Below, piece by piece: positions 44,864-54,046 of a DNA stretch of 64,000 nucleotides; the stretch's first letter is position 1; every line of letters starts with the position of its first letter. Both the position numbers and the translations under genes were made by a program. The notes below the pieces were generated by a model, which did not search any database, was not told the DNA's origin, and was given only the letters and a program-made list of their open reading frames with translations. Source of the DNA: Akkermansia muciniphila (GTDB taxonomy: Bacteria; Verrucomicrobiota; Verrucomicrobiia; Verrucomicrobiales; Akkermansiaceae); contig NZ_PJKB01000001.1 in the NCBI RefSeq assembly GCF_002884975.1, forward strand, positions 830,596-894,595. Reading direction: 5' to 3'.

Positions 44864-46108
44864 ATGAACCCATTGAAAGGAGCATGCATCATCGGGCAGT
44901 CCGGCGGCCCCACTGCCGTCATCAACGCCAGTGCGCTGGGAGCCATCCAAACGGCCCTGCAATGTGAACCGGTCACCCGCGTGCTGGGAGCTGCCAACGG
45001 AATTGAAGGAGTGCTTCAGGAACGCCTGTTCGACATGGCCCTGGAAGACCCGGAGGAACTTGAACTGCTTAAGTACACGCCGGCCTCCGCCCTGGGCTCA
45101 TGCCGCTACAGGATGGCTGACCCGGCCGTGGATGATACGGACTACCGCCGCCTGCTGGAAGTGTTCCGGAAATACGGTGTACGTTACTTTTTTTACAACG
45201 GCGGCAACGATTCCATGGATACCTGCAACAAGATATCCAAATTCATGCAGCAGTCCGGTTATGAATGCCGCGTGATTGGAATCCCCAAAACCATTGACAA
45301 CGATCTTTATGGCACGGACCACTGCCCCGGCTTCGGTTCCGCCGCCAAATTCATCGCTACCTCCTGCATGGAAGTGCACCAGGACCTCCGCGTGTATGAC
45401 AAGGGTCGGGTCACTATCGTGGAAATCATGGGGCGCCATGCCGGCTGGCTGGCTGGCTCCGCCGCGCTCGCCACTTACGCAGGCGCCGGACCGGACCTCG
45501 TTTACCTGCCGGAAGTACCCTTCCGCATGGAAGAATTCTGGGAAGACGTGGACCGGATTTACAAGAAAAAAGGTAGTTGCATGGTTGCCGTCTCGGAAGG
45601 GGTCCAGTATGCGGACGGCCGCTTTGTGGCAGAATCCGGAGACCGGGACGTCTTCGGCCACACACAGCTGGGCGGCCTGGGGGCCATGCTGGCGGAATCC
45701 GTCAAACGCCAGACCGGGGCCAAGGTCAGGAGCATTGAACTCTCCCTGCTGCAGCGCTGCGCCTCCCACGTCGCCTCCCGAACAGACATTGATGAAGCAT
45801 ACATGGCCGGTAAAGCCGCCGTGGAAGCCGCCATCTCCGGAGAGACGGACAAGATGGTGGCCTTTGAACGGAAAATGGAAAACGGCCTGTATTCCTGCAA
45901 GACTAAATTGACCAGCCTGACGGACGTTGCCAACGTGGAAAAACTCGTTCCACGTGAATGGATCAATGCCCGCGGCAATGGCGTGGAGCAGCCGTTCATT
46001 GACTACGTGCTGCCGCTGATCCAGGGAGAAACAGCCATGCAGAAGGAATGCTCCCTCCCCCGCTTTGCCAAGCTCAAAAAAGTGCTGGCGGAGCCGGAAC
46101 AGGCCTGA
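44864..46108 (+). CDS. pfp: Pyrophosphate-type 6-phosphofructokinase
   Basis: 414 residues of the phosphofructokinase A family. It phosphorylates fructose 6-phosphate. Two positions mark the PPi-dependent type: GGNDS near 113-117 (Asp where ATP enzymes have Gly) and GIPKTIDND near 139-147 (Lys where ATP enzymes have Gly). Other landmarks are the N-terminal GQSGGPTAVINASALGA and EIMGRHAGWLAGSAAL near 187. The start gives a normal N-terminus. It is a single-gene unit with its own promoter. Use of PPi would make the step reversible and save ATP. Confidence 0.9.
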   Translation: MNPLKGACIIGQSGGPTAVINASALGAIQTALQCEPVTRVLGAANGIEGVLQERLFDMALEDPEELELLKYTPASALGSCRYRMADPAVDDTDYRRLLEVFRKYGVRYFFYNGGNDSMDTCNKISKFMQQSGYECRVIGIPKTIDNDLYGTDHCPGFGSAAKFIATSCMEVHQDLRVYDKGRVTIVEIMGRHAGWLAGSAALATYAGAGPDLVYLPEVPFRMEEFWEDVDRIYKKKGSCMVAVSEGVQYADGRFVAESGDRDVFGHTQLGGLGAMLAESVKRQTGAKVRSIELSLLQRCASHVASRTDIDEAYMAGKAAVEAAISGETDKMVAFERKMENGLYSCKTKLTSLTDVANVEKLVPREWINARGNGVEQPFIDYVLPLIQGETAMQKECSLPRFAKLKKVLAEPEQA

Positions 46109-47190
46109 CCTTTTCCCTAGGGAAAAAAGGCGGACAGCTTTCCGAATATCCCGGCGCTTGAACCATGGGCCGCGGCAAGCTTTATTCCGCCTGCCTGTAA
46201 CCATTCTTTCCCTGGAGGATAAGGATTCAGGAATCCATCTTGAAGAAGGAAGCGGGGTATTCTGTCACGCCTTTTTTCCCTTCAAAAGACAGCCTCTGCT
46301 CCCTATCTTTATCTTTCTGAATTGCAACCCGGGTAAACGTGTAAAATACCCGGTTTTCCACGCAAGCGCCCCATCTTCGGGAATCATTGCAGGGAAACAA
46401 GGTGACCGTATATATTTTCAAACGGGAGCACTCCTTGAATTATATTGATTATCAATTATTTTCAAATGTCTCACCCCAATCATCCACAAATTTATTTGAT
46501 TTCTGCATATAAATTTTTGGATGCAAATTTATATCCCATTTAAATTCATTTCCCGTTTTTACATTAATTTTGAGAAAGAACGTTTTTTCCTGATATTCTC
46601 ATTTCTATTCAATTGGCATTCCGGTCCTCTGTTTCAGGCAGCTTTCCTCCGTACCAAGTACAATTCCATAAGGATGGGAAAGCACAAAAGCTGCATCAAT
46701 TTTTCTTTTTAAGAAATTCCCTATCAACTTCATATGATATAGACCATAACTGGAAGCAAAGTAAATAAGTTGCCATTTTAATTAGTCACAAAAACAACTC
46801 TCTGCACATCCCTTATTTTAGAATAAAAGAAACCGCCTCCGGAAAAAAGTTATGCGTTTGCTATCCATTTTCCTTCCGGCAGGCACTTCACCCTGCCTTC
46901 CGGCGTACACAGAGACTCCCGGCTCCTGCCCCATGTATATGCTCCGGCATGATCTCCATCCGTATACCCTTGTTGAATAATGTCTTATTCATGGTACAAA
47001 ATCAGATAACATGAAACAAGTAAATGAAAAATCTTGCAAACAAGGATGAAAAAAGTCTAAAATGATAAAGAGGTCCAAAATTCGGCACACTTCTTCCATA
47101 ACGCGCAAAACAGCTTGTCCCATACTCTTTTTCCAGCAACAGTAATAGAGACGGTCTGGTTGGCCGATATCCAAATTTTTCCCGCATCCC
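46109..47190. other. Gene-poor 1.1-kb region
   Basis: No convincing gene. An imperfect CCTTTTCCC/GGGAAAAAAGG inverted repeat right after the phosphofructokinase stop (about 46109-46130) may be its terminator. From 46440 the sequence becomes AT-rich; short frames (plus 46521-46712, minus 46989-47192) have no support from composition or motifs. Confidence 0.5.
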
Positions 47191-48129
47191 ATGCTTGATT
47201 ATTTATTTCAACACTTCTATTCCACGCTGGCAATCCTTGCCTTTCTCCTTGCCATCGTCATTCTGCGTGCCTGCGGCAAGCGCGGCAGAAGCTGGATTCC
47301 CGTCTCCACGGCCCCTTTCGGATGCGTAGCCTTCCTGGCCATCTTCCTTCTGCTGACGGCATTCATCACCTGGATATTCGGCTTTTTCACCGCAGGCTCC
47401 ACACTGGAGGACATCGCCTTCACCCTGGGATGGCTGCTGGCCGTGGCCGCAGCCCTGGCTGTTATTTCCCGTCTCACTGCCTACTACCTGCGGCAGGATA
47501 AGGCCGCCAACAAGCTTTACCCGGGAGAATCCCGGAAATTGCTGCCTGGCCAGCTCCGGAACAAGGGCATCCTTCTCTTCGTCCTGATCGGCGCCATCAG
47601 CTGCGCCATTGATATCATCACGGTTCCCTTCCCCGTCCCGGAACTTCCCCCGGGATCGGCCCTCTCAGCCTCCACCCGCATTCCCCTGCCTCCGGAGGTT
47701 CCTCTGGACGTCCGCATTTCCTCCCGTGTCACCAACAGGTTTTTCGGGGAATGTGATTTTGACGTGACTGTCCGGGAAAAAAACGGGCGCAAGCATATCT
47801 TTCCGGCTGTCCTGATCAATCCCGGTGGTGGAAGCGCCATCACCATATACAGGCTGAGGGCACAGGATAACCGCCACCATGGCAGCCTGGTATTTACCAA
47901 TGAAATGGAAAGCTGCCTGCTTAACCTGGATACCATGCAGATGAAATCCCTGAGCGGCCCCGCCTCCAACTATCCCCTCCCCACCCGGGAAGACCTGCAT
48001 GGTCCGGACATGGAACTTCGCCTGGAAACCGTGGGCCTTTACCGGGGGCTTTCCTGCATACGCGGTGCGGAGCATACGGAAACGACCCGCGCCAATGTGC
48101 TGAAAAACCTGAAGGAAATACAACCGTGA
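47191..48129 (+). CDS. Unknown membrane protein
   Basis: 312 residues with no family recognised. Four transmembrane segments are likely (about 8-26, 43-66, 76-98, 125-145). An extracytoplasmic domain of about 165 residues follows, with a Pro-rich entry (VPFPVPELPPGSAL) and beta-rich middle (RISSRVTNRFFGECDFDVTV). No catalytic motif is seen. It is followed by the ABM gene from a separate promoter. Confidence 0.7.
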   Translation: MLDYLFQHFYSTLAILAFLLAIVILRACGKRGRSWIPVSTAPFGCVAFLAIFLLLTAFITWIFGFFTAGSTLEDIAFTLGWLLAVAAALAVISRLTAYYLRQDKAANKLYPGESRKLLPGQLRNKGILLFVLIGAISCAIDIITVPFPVPELPPGSALSASTRIPLPPEVPLDVRISSRVTNRFFGECDFDVTVREKNGRKHIFPAVLINPGGGSAITIYRLRAQDNRHHGSLVFTNEMESCLLNLDTMQMKSLSGPASNYPLPTREDLHGPDMELRLETVGLYRGLSCIRGAEHTETTRANVLKNLKEIQP

Positions 48130-48151
48130 CCGGAAAGTCCTGAAAGGGGCG

Positions 48152-48180
48152 TTGACACGGGCTCTTCCGCTCCTTTACTG
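48152..48180 (+). promoter_or_regulatory. Promoter of the ABM-domain gene
   Basis: TTGACA (48152-48157), 17 bp, TTACTG (48175-48180); the coding sequence starts 24 nt after the -10. Confidence 0.5.
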
Positions 48181-48204
48181 TGGAGTCGGTAAACCACCAC
48201 AGTT

Positions 48205-48492
48205 ATGATTAAAATTACCGCCAAAAGCATTGTTAAACCCGGGGCCAGGGAAGAATTCATCACCACTGCCCGGGAACTGGTGGAAAAAAGCCGTGCGGAA
48301 GCCGGCAATATTTCCTACCACCTGTATGAAGACATGGATGATCCAGACATTCTGACTTTTATTGAAGAATGGAAGGACCAGGCAGCCGTGGACGTTCATG
48401 CGGATTCCGAGCATTTCCAGCGCATCATTCCGCTCCTGAGCGGCATGACGGAGGAAGCCATTGAAATTTCCCTGTACCGGGAAGTTCTGTAA
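48205..48492 (+). CDS. Small ABM-fold monooxygenase-like protein
   Basis: 95 residues of the antibiotic biosynthesis monooxygenase (ABM) dimeric alpha/beta barrel family, like YgiN-type quinol monooxygenases. Typical features are AKSIVKPGAREEFITTARELVEKSRAEAG with the central NISYHLYEDMDDPDILTFIEEW and the late HADSEHFQRIIPLL. Some relatives act on quinols, others only bind small molecules. It is convergent with the amidohydrolase cluster that carries a second ABM protein. Confidence 0.88.
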   Translation: MIKITAKSIVKPGAREEFITTARELVEKSRAEAGNISYHLYEDMDDPDILTFIEEWKDQAAVDVHADSEHFQRIIPLLSGMTEEAIEISLYREVL

Positions 48493-48547
48493 CTCCAGCA
48501 GGAAAAACCGCAGCCTTATTCCCTACCCCTTCCGGGAAAGGCAAAAA

Positions 48548-48577
48548 GCGCCCCGTCCCACCAGGGAGACGGGGCGC
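48548..48577 (-). terminator. Terminator of the amidohydrolase cluster
   Basis: A 10-bp perfect G+C-rich stem (48548-48557 with 48568-48577) lies 23 nt beyond the amidohydrolase stop and is followed on the minus strand by TTTTT. Confidence 0.82.
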
Positions 48578-48600
48578 AGGAAGCTTCGCATCATTTACCG

Positions 48601-50508
48601 TCAGAATGCGAAGCAACCACACCCGGAGCCCCAGAAATCGGAATACCTGGGCCGCGACGCATTCGCCGCGCCCTCCATCAGCATGAACGCGGAATGCATG
48701 CAGCCGTGTTCATGGCAGTGTGAGGAATGCCGGTGCTCCTGCTGGAAAGGCACGCCGGCCCTGGCCGCCTTCTTCGGGTCCAGGGGAGCGCCGTATCCGC
48801 CGAACACGGCAATGGGGGACCACTCGGGCAGCACCGGAATGGGCGCCGGGTCCAAATCCTTGAACGGTCCCGCGGCATAAACGATTTTGCCGTCCATGAC
48901 GGTCAGCACGGATTCTATTCCCTTGATCTCCTCTTCCGGAACGGAGAAATAATCTTCGCTCAGCACGACCATGTCCGCCAGTTGACCGGGAACAATCGCT
49001 CCTTTTTTGCCCGTCTCGGAGGAAAACCAGGTGCTCCCCTGCGTATAAAGCCGGAGGGCTTCCTCACGGGAAAGGCAGTCTTCCTCCCGGTACATCGGTT
49101 CTCCGCCCACGGTCTTCCCGGTGGTCAGCCAGTACAGGGAAACCCATGGATTGTAGCTCGCCACGCGCGTGGCATCCGTTCCGGCCCCTACGGGAATGCC
49201 CATTTCCAGCATTCTGCGCACGGGCGGCGTATGTTCCGCCGCCTCCTTGCCGTAGCGGTCCATGAAATATTCCCCCTGGTAGGCCATGCGGCACTGCACG
49301 GCAATGCCCCCGCCCAGCGCCTTGACTCGTTCCAGATTCTTCTCGTCAATGGTCTCGCAGTGGTCGAAGAACCAGTGCAGGCCGTCAAAGGGAATCTCCC
49401 GGTTCACTTCTTCATACACGTCCAGAAAGCGGGAGATGCTCTCATTGTACGTGGCGTGCAGCCGGAAAGGCCATTTGTTGGCGGCCAGCAGGCTGACCAC
49501 CCCCTTGAGTTCGGATTCCATGTCTCCGGGAAGGTCCGGACGCGGCTCCAGAAAGTCCTCAAAGTCCGCGGCGGAAAAGACGAGCATTTCACCCGCTCCG
49601 TTGCAGCGGTAATAATCGTCCCCCTCTCCCGGCTTGGTCATCCTGATCCATTTGGCAAAGTCCTCCTTCTCTTCCTTGGGCCTCTGGGTAAACAGATTGT
49701 AGGCAATCCGCACGGTCATTTCCCCGCGCTTGTGCAGCTCTTCAATCACCTGGTAGTCCTCCGGGTAATTCTGATAGCCGCCTCCCGCGTCAATGATGCT
49801 GGTCAGGCCCAGGCGGTTAAGTTCTTTCATGAAATGCCGGGTGGAATTGATCTGGTGTTCCAGGGGCAGTTTGGGTCCCTTGGCCAGCGTGGCGTAAAGA
49901 ATGGTGGCGTTCGGCCGCGCAATCAGCAGGCCGGTGGGATTGCCCTCGCTATCGTGCTGGATTTCCCCGCCCGGAGGGTTGGGCGTATCCTTCGTATACC
50001 CGCAGGCGCGCAGGGCGGCCTTGTTGAGCATGGCGCGGCAGTACAGGTGAAGCACAAAAACGGGCGTATCCGGCGCCGCCTCATTAATCTCCTCCAGCGT
50101 AGGCATCCGGCGTTCGGCAAACTGGAACTCGCTCCAGCCGCCCACCACGCGCACCCACTGTCCCGGCGGCGTTCTGCGGGCCTGCTCCTTGAGCATGCGC
50201 ATGGCGTCCGCCAGGGAGGGCACGCCGTCCCAGCGCAGTTCCATATTGTAATTCAGGCCGCCGCGGATCACGTGAAGGTGGGAATCGTTCAAGCCGGGAA
50301 TGACGGTCCTTTTCCCGGCGTCAATCACCTGGGTATCCGGCCCCTTGTACTGGGCAACGTCCTCGTCGGACCCCACGGCCAGTATTTTCCCATCCTTGAC
50401 GGCGACGGCGCGGGCCATCGTTCCACGTTCATCCAGCGTTGCTATGTTGCCGTTTGAGATCATCAAATCGGCGTAAATCTTATCATTGTTTTTCATTGTT
50501 TTCATCAT
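48601..50508 (-). CDS. YtcJ-like amidohydrolase
   Basis: 635 residues of the amidohydrolase 3 family (YtcJ/exoenzyme regulatory AepA-like). It has the N-terminal beta-sandwich (LMISNGNIATLDERG, VAVKDGKILAVGS), metal-binding NDSHLHVIRGG, DAGGGYQNYPED, WFFDHCETID and the late GAGTDATRVASYNPW with the metal-ligand Asp. No signal peptide. The substrate is not predictable. The C-terminus carries an odd Cys/His-rich tail (EHRHSSHCHEHGCMH and GSGCGCFAF) that could bind metal. ATG codons at 50508, 50505 and 50496 are possible starts; all overlap the upstream ABM/membrane gene. Confidence 0.88.
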   Translation of the reverse strand: MMKTMKNNDKIYADLMISNGNIATLDERGTMARAVAVKDGKILAVGSDEDVAQYKGPDTQVIDAGKRTVIPGLNDSHLHVIRGGLNYNMELRWDGVPSLADAMRMLKEQARRTPPGQWVRVVGGWSEFQFAERRMPTLEEINEAAPDTPVFVLHLYCRAMLNKAALRACGYTKDTPNPPGGEIQHDSEGNPTGLLIARPNATILYATLAKGPKLPLEHQINSTRHFMKELNRLGLTSIIDAGGGYQNYPEDYQVIEELHKRGEMTVRIAYNLFTQRPKEEKEDFAKWIRMTKPGEGDDYYRCNGAGEMLVFSAADFEDFLEPRPDLPGDMESELKGVVSLLAANKWPFRLHATYNESISRFLDVYEEVNREIPFDGLHWFFDHCETIDEKNLERVKALGGGIAVQCRMAYQGEYFMDRYGKEAAEHTPPVRRMLEMGIPVGAGTDATRVASYNPWVSLYWLTTGKTVGGEPMYREEDCLSREEALRLYTQGSTWFSSETGKKGAIVPGQLADMVVLSEDYFSVPEEEIKGIESVLTVMDGKIVYAAGPFKDLDPAPIPVLPEWSPIAVFGGYGAPLDPKKAARAGVPFQQEHRHSSHCHEHGCMHSAFMLMEGAANASRPRYSDFWGSGCGCFAF

Positions 50509-51094
50509 GGTTCGGGGTTGTTCCCGGAATGGTTCCGGCCTGCGCCTTGAAAAGCCAGGGAGACAGAATGCTGCTGATCAGCGGCATGAACACCCAGGTC
50601 AGCAGCGCCACCACACAGGCGTTGAACAGGAAAAAGGAAAGCCACCCGGGCAGCACGCTGCGGATGGGCCCACCCACGGTAATGTTCAGAAGAAAGATAA
50701 CCAGGCACACGCCCAGATAGGTGGCCGCCGCCGTCTTGTAGCGCGGCGGCGTCATCATCGGGGTGCCCGGCTGGTTCAGCCAGGCGTCCAGGCCGTTCAT
50801 CTCCTGGATATGGGCCTCCCCTTCCGTATGGGCTCCCAGCAGCTTCATCCAGCGTTCGTACTCCGGGGAGGAAACCAGGGCCTTTCTGGCGGCGGCGCTC
50901 GCAAAACGGTCCACCACCACATACTCCCCGTTTCCGTCGGAGGGCCGCAGGACGCTGATGCCCACATGCCCGGGGCAGCTCAGCACAAAATTGACGAAAT
51001 CCCGCATGGCGTGCTCAAACTGGCCTTCATGTCCCGGCAGAATATGCCGGCGCACCACAACGGTCACTTCCTCTGAAGGATTGATGGCGTTCAT
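50483..51094 (-). CDS. ABM-domain protein with two membrane helices
   Basis: 203 residues. Residues 5-100 are an ABM fold (VTVVVRRHILPGHEGQFE, CPGHVGISVLRPSDG, YVVVDRFASAAARKAL). Then two transmembrane segments follow at about 122-142 and 150-172, with a polar tail. The same architecture is known as 'antibiotic biosynthesis monooxygenase, membrane type' in proteobacteria. It overlaps the amidohydrolase start, so the two are translationally linked. It may act on a membrane quinol or lipid-soluble compound (inference). Confidence 0.85.
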   Translation of the reverse strand: MNAINPSEEVTVVVRRHILPGHEGQFEHAMRDFVNFVLSCPGHVGISVLRPSDGNGEYVVVDRFASAAARKALVSSPEYERWMKLLGAHTEGEAHIQEMNGLDAWLNQPGTPMMTPPRYKTAAATYLGVCLVIFLLNITVGGPIRSVLPGWLSFFLFNACVVALLTWVFMPLISSILSPWLFKAQAGTIPGTTPNHDENNEKQ

Positions 51095-51175
51095 GCCTGA
51101 CGAATGTTCAGGATTTTTCTTCCGGCGCGCACCCCCGTGTTAACGGAGGGAGCGCCGGAAAAACTCTGCGGGCAA

Positions 51176-51859
51176 TCAGGCGTCATGCTTCACCACCTGC
51201 GGGGACAGGGCGGACTGGGGAGCATGGTGAACCATCGTGTAGGCGTACTCCACGCCCACGCCGTAAGCGCCGCCCTGCTGCTTGAGCAGATTCATCAGGG
51301 CGTCGTAATGTTCCTTGTTCTTCCAGTCGCGCTGGAACTCCAGAAGGGCTCCGATGGTCGTCAGCCGCGTGCCGCCCGCCTGGACGATGCGGGAAAGGGC
51401 CGCCTTCTGGGCGTCCTTGGAGGTGGCGCCGCAGCAGTCCTCCACCACGTAAATGTTATAACCGTCGCCGATCATCTCAATGGCGGGCCACGTGACGCAC
51501 ACTTCCGTCCAGAGCCCGGTAAGAAGGATATTCTTGCGGCCCGTCGCCTTGATGGCCTTCCGGAACTCGTCGGAATCCCAGGAATTCATGGACGTGCGTT
51601 CAATGACGTGCTGGCCCGGAAAAATATCCAGGAGCTGGGGCCAGACATAGCCGGAAAAACCCTCCGTTTCCACGGCCGTAATCACGGTGGGCACCTGGAA
51701 CAGCTTGGCGGCCTTTGCCAGCAGGGTGACGTTATTGATCAGGTCGGCACGGTTGATGTTGGCTACGCCAAAGGTCATTTGGGGCTGGTGGTCAATGAAA
51801 ACTACGGCAGCGTCTTCCGGCGTGTACAGCTGATGATAATGCGAGGATATCAGGGACAT
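51176..51859 (-). CDS. Isochorismatase-family hydrolase, YcaC-like
   Basis: 227-residue cysteine hydrolase fold. Candidate catalytic residues are Asp in VVFIDHQPQM, Lys in GRKNILLTG and Cys in WTEVCVTWPAIE near 118. It is closest in look to YcaC-type proteins, whose substrates are uncertain. It is the first gene of the minus-strand cluster and has one of the few clear Shine-Dalgarno sequences in the window (AAGGAG, 8 nt before the ATG at 51859). The gap to the ABM/membrane gene is 81 nt. Confidence 0.88.
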   Translation of the reverse strand: MSLISSHYHQLYTPEDAAVVFIDHQPQMTFGVANINRADLINNVTLLAKAAKLFQVPTVITAVETEGFSGYVWPQLLDIFPGQHVIERTSMNSWDSDEFRKAIKATGRKNILLTGLWTEVCVTWPAIEMIGDGYNIYVVEDCCGATSKDAQKAALSRIVQAGGTRLTTIGALLEFQRDWKNKEHYDALMNLLKQQGGAYGVGVEYAYTMVHHAPQSALSPQVVKHDA

Positions 51860-52226
51860 CGTCTTATTCTCCTTATAATCTATGTTTAATTAATGAAATC
51901 GGGACCGCAGGCGGTCAGAAAACCGCTGGTCCATGATGGTTGGAGACCAGTTTCCCTGTTTTTGTTGACACCATGCCAGAGTGTGACAAACCGTTTTAAG
52001 ACGGCAGGCTCTCCTGAAAAGACAGCCAGTTCTCCGCCGGACCGGAGGCTTCCCTGGAAAAGGCAGTCATCTCCGCACCAAAAACGAGCGCATTCCCGGA
52101 AATCACGCCTCCCCTTCGCGGAAAGGAGGAACGGCACAGGTTCCCCCACATCTCGTTCCCTCCGGAACGGGAAACCAGCCTGTCTTTCCTGAAAACGTCC
52201 TCCAGCTGCGGAGGCGGCGCGATCCG
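51860..52226. other. Intergenic region upstream of the hydrolase cluster
   Basis: 367 bp with no gene. The part next to 51860 is AT-rich and contains the ribosome-binding site AAGGAG (51868-51873, minus strand) and a TATAAG box overlapping it. Nothing else was recognised. Confidence 0.4.
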
Positions 52227-53870
52227 TTACTTCTCTTCCCCGTGCTTGATCTTCAAGGCATCCAGAATCTTCTCATAGCCAGGCAGCCGCCTCTGGAAAT
52301 CCTGAAAATCCTTGTCCTCCTTCCGGCTCCAGCCCGTTTCCGCATAAGCGGCAATGCGGGGGAACACATGGCGGTGCAGTTTGTCCACATCTGCAATCCA
52401 TTCCGTCCAGACCTGGCAGCCCAGGCCGATGACGTTCTGCTGCTGCTCCGGCTTCAATCCCGCGAAAACGGGTTCAAAGGAATAGGATTTGGACAGGGGG
52501 AGCTTGTCGTAACCCTTGTTCATATAAGTCATATGGGAGGTGGAATTCACCACCTGGTGACCGTCTTCAACCGCCTTGGTGGCAATCTTGTCGGACCCGT
52601 ACCAGAAATGGATAATGGCCTTCCCGTCCAGCTTGCCCAGAGCGGCCCCCTGGCCGCCATCATTGTGCACGTCCGAACCCAGAATCTCATTCCATCCGAT
52701 CATCCGTATTCCCTTCTTAGCCAGCATGCCGGAAATCCGGTTCGTAAACATGATCTGAAGGTCCGGGAAATTCCTGATGCCCTTCTTCTTCATGAACTCC
52801 TCAATGTGGGGCACGCCCGCCCAGTACTTCTTATACCGCACCTCGTCGCCGCCGATGTGGATGATGCCGCCGGGAAACAGGGCCGCCAGCTCCGTCATGA
52901 CGTCTCCCAGAAACTGGTAGGTCCGCTCGTTGGTGGGGTCAAACGCGGTTCCGTCATTGAAGCTCACGGGAATCTCCGTCACGGGCTTGGCGGACAACTT
53001 CAATTCCGGATAGGAGAACGTGGCGGCGGCGGAATGCCCGGGAATGTCTATTTCCGGCACAATCGTTATGTTCCGGTCGGCCGCATAGCAGACGATGCGC
53101 CTGATCTGCTCCTGCGTATAAAAACCTTCATGGGGCCTGCCCTCATACTTGCCGCTCCCCCACGTCTCTATCTCCGTGTCTCTCCGCTTGCTGCCGATGG
53201 AGGTCAGCTTGGGATACTTTTTAATCTGGATGCGCCATCCGGCATCGTCGGACAAATGCCAGTGCAGGATATTCATTTTCAAAAGCCCCATCTGGTCAAT
53301 CAGTCTCTTCACCTCCTCCTCTCCAAAAAAATGCCTCGCTTCATCCAGCATGAAGGCGCGCCACGCAAAGCGGGGATAATCCAGCATGGAAAAAGGCTTC
53401 TCCGCCACGGTCCAGCTTACCGCCCCCTTGTCCGCGCCATCGTCAAAAAACGCGGCAGGCAGCATTTGCGCCAGGCTCTGTCCGGCGTAATACACCCCTT
53501 TTGGTGCGGCAGCCTTGATCACGATATTTCCGGGCGCCGCTTCCAAGCGGTACGCCTCCGGTCCGTACTGTTTCAGGGAAGCATCCTTCTCTATTCGGAT
53601 GGCCCCCGTTCCCCCCATCCCCGCCAGGGGCAGTCCTGTTCCGCCTGATAAAAACTGCCGCAGCAGACGGGCCTGCCGCTGGAACCCGGCGTCCTTCTCC
53701 CGGCACACGATGCGCGTGCCTCCATCCAGCTTCACGGGCTTCGCCTCGCTTTTATCCGCAATCCTGACGGAAACGGGCCGGGGAATGATCTGGTCCTGCG
53801 CATTCACGGTCAGGCAGCATGCTCCGGAGAGCAGGAAAAGGAATACAGGGGAAACATAGCGGAACATCAC
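52227..53870 (-). CDS. Secreted GH20 beta-N-acetylhexosaminidase
   Basis: 547 residues. Signal peptide (about 1-24, ending TVNAQ), an N-terminal GH20b domain (IIPRPVSVRIADKSEAKPV), then the GH20 barrel with LRWHLSDD-like ILHWHLSDDAGWRIQIKKYPKL, and the catalytic Asp-Glu pair in IIHIGGDEVRYKKYW near 335. It releases terminal GlcNAc or GalNAc, a central step in mucin O-glycan breakdown. It is divergent from rarA. Confidence 0.95.
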   Translation of the reverse strand: MMFRYVSPVFLFLLSGACCLTVNAQDQIIPRPVSVRIADKSEAKPVKLDGGTRIVCREKDAGFQRQARLLRQFLSGGTGLPLAGMGGTGAIRIEKDASLKQYGPEAYRLEAAPGNIVIKAAAPKGVYYAGQSLAQMLPAAFFDDGADKGAVSWTVAEKPFSMLDYPRFAWRAFMLDEARHFFGEEEVKRLIDQMGLLKMNILHWHLSDDAGWRIQIKKYPKLTSIGSKRRDTEIETWGSGKYEGRPHEGFYTQEQIRRIVCYAADRNITIVPEIDIPGHSAAATFSYPELKLSAKPVTEIPVSFNDGTAFDPTNERTYQFLGDVMTELAALFPGGIIHIGGDEVRYKKYWAGVPHIEEFMKKKGIRNFPDLQIMFTNRISGMLAKKGIRMIGWNEILGSDVHNDGGQGAALGKLDGKAIIHFWYGSDKIATKAVEDGHQVVNSTSHMTYMNKGYDKLPLSKSYSFEPVFAGLKPEQQQNVIGLGCQVWTEWIADVDKLHRHVFPRIAAYAETGWSRKEDKDFQDFQRRLPGYEKILDALKIKHGEEK

Positions 53871-54046
53871 GTCCAGTATACACCGCTTCTGCCGGGAGTC
53901 TTTCCTTTTCTTCCCGTTTTTTCCTTAATCCCGTTAAAAGCGGTCCGGAAACCTCCCGCTCCATGACACGCCAGCCCGTCCGCTCCGCCTGAAATGCCAT
54001 GATGCGCCCCTTGCCTTCCTTTTTCCCGCGGCGTATGATGAACACC

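Noticed and set aside
46521-46712. 63-codon hydrophobic frame in the gene-poor region
   Set aside because: Phe-rich translation of AT-rich DNA, no ribosome-binding site or similarity recognised.
46989-47192. 67-codon minus-strand frame upstream of the membrane-protein gene
   Set aside because: Overlaps the likely control region, Cys/Phe-rich, no support.
51893-52192. 99-codon frame between the hydrolase cluster and the GH20 gene
   Set aside because: Ser/Pro/Arg-rich chance translation; no motif and no spacing logic.
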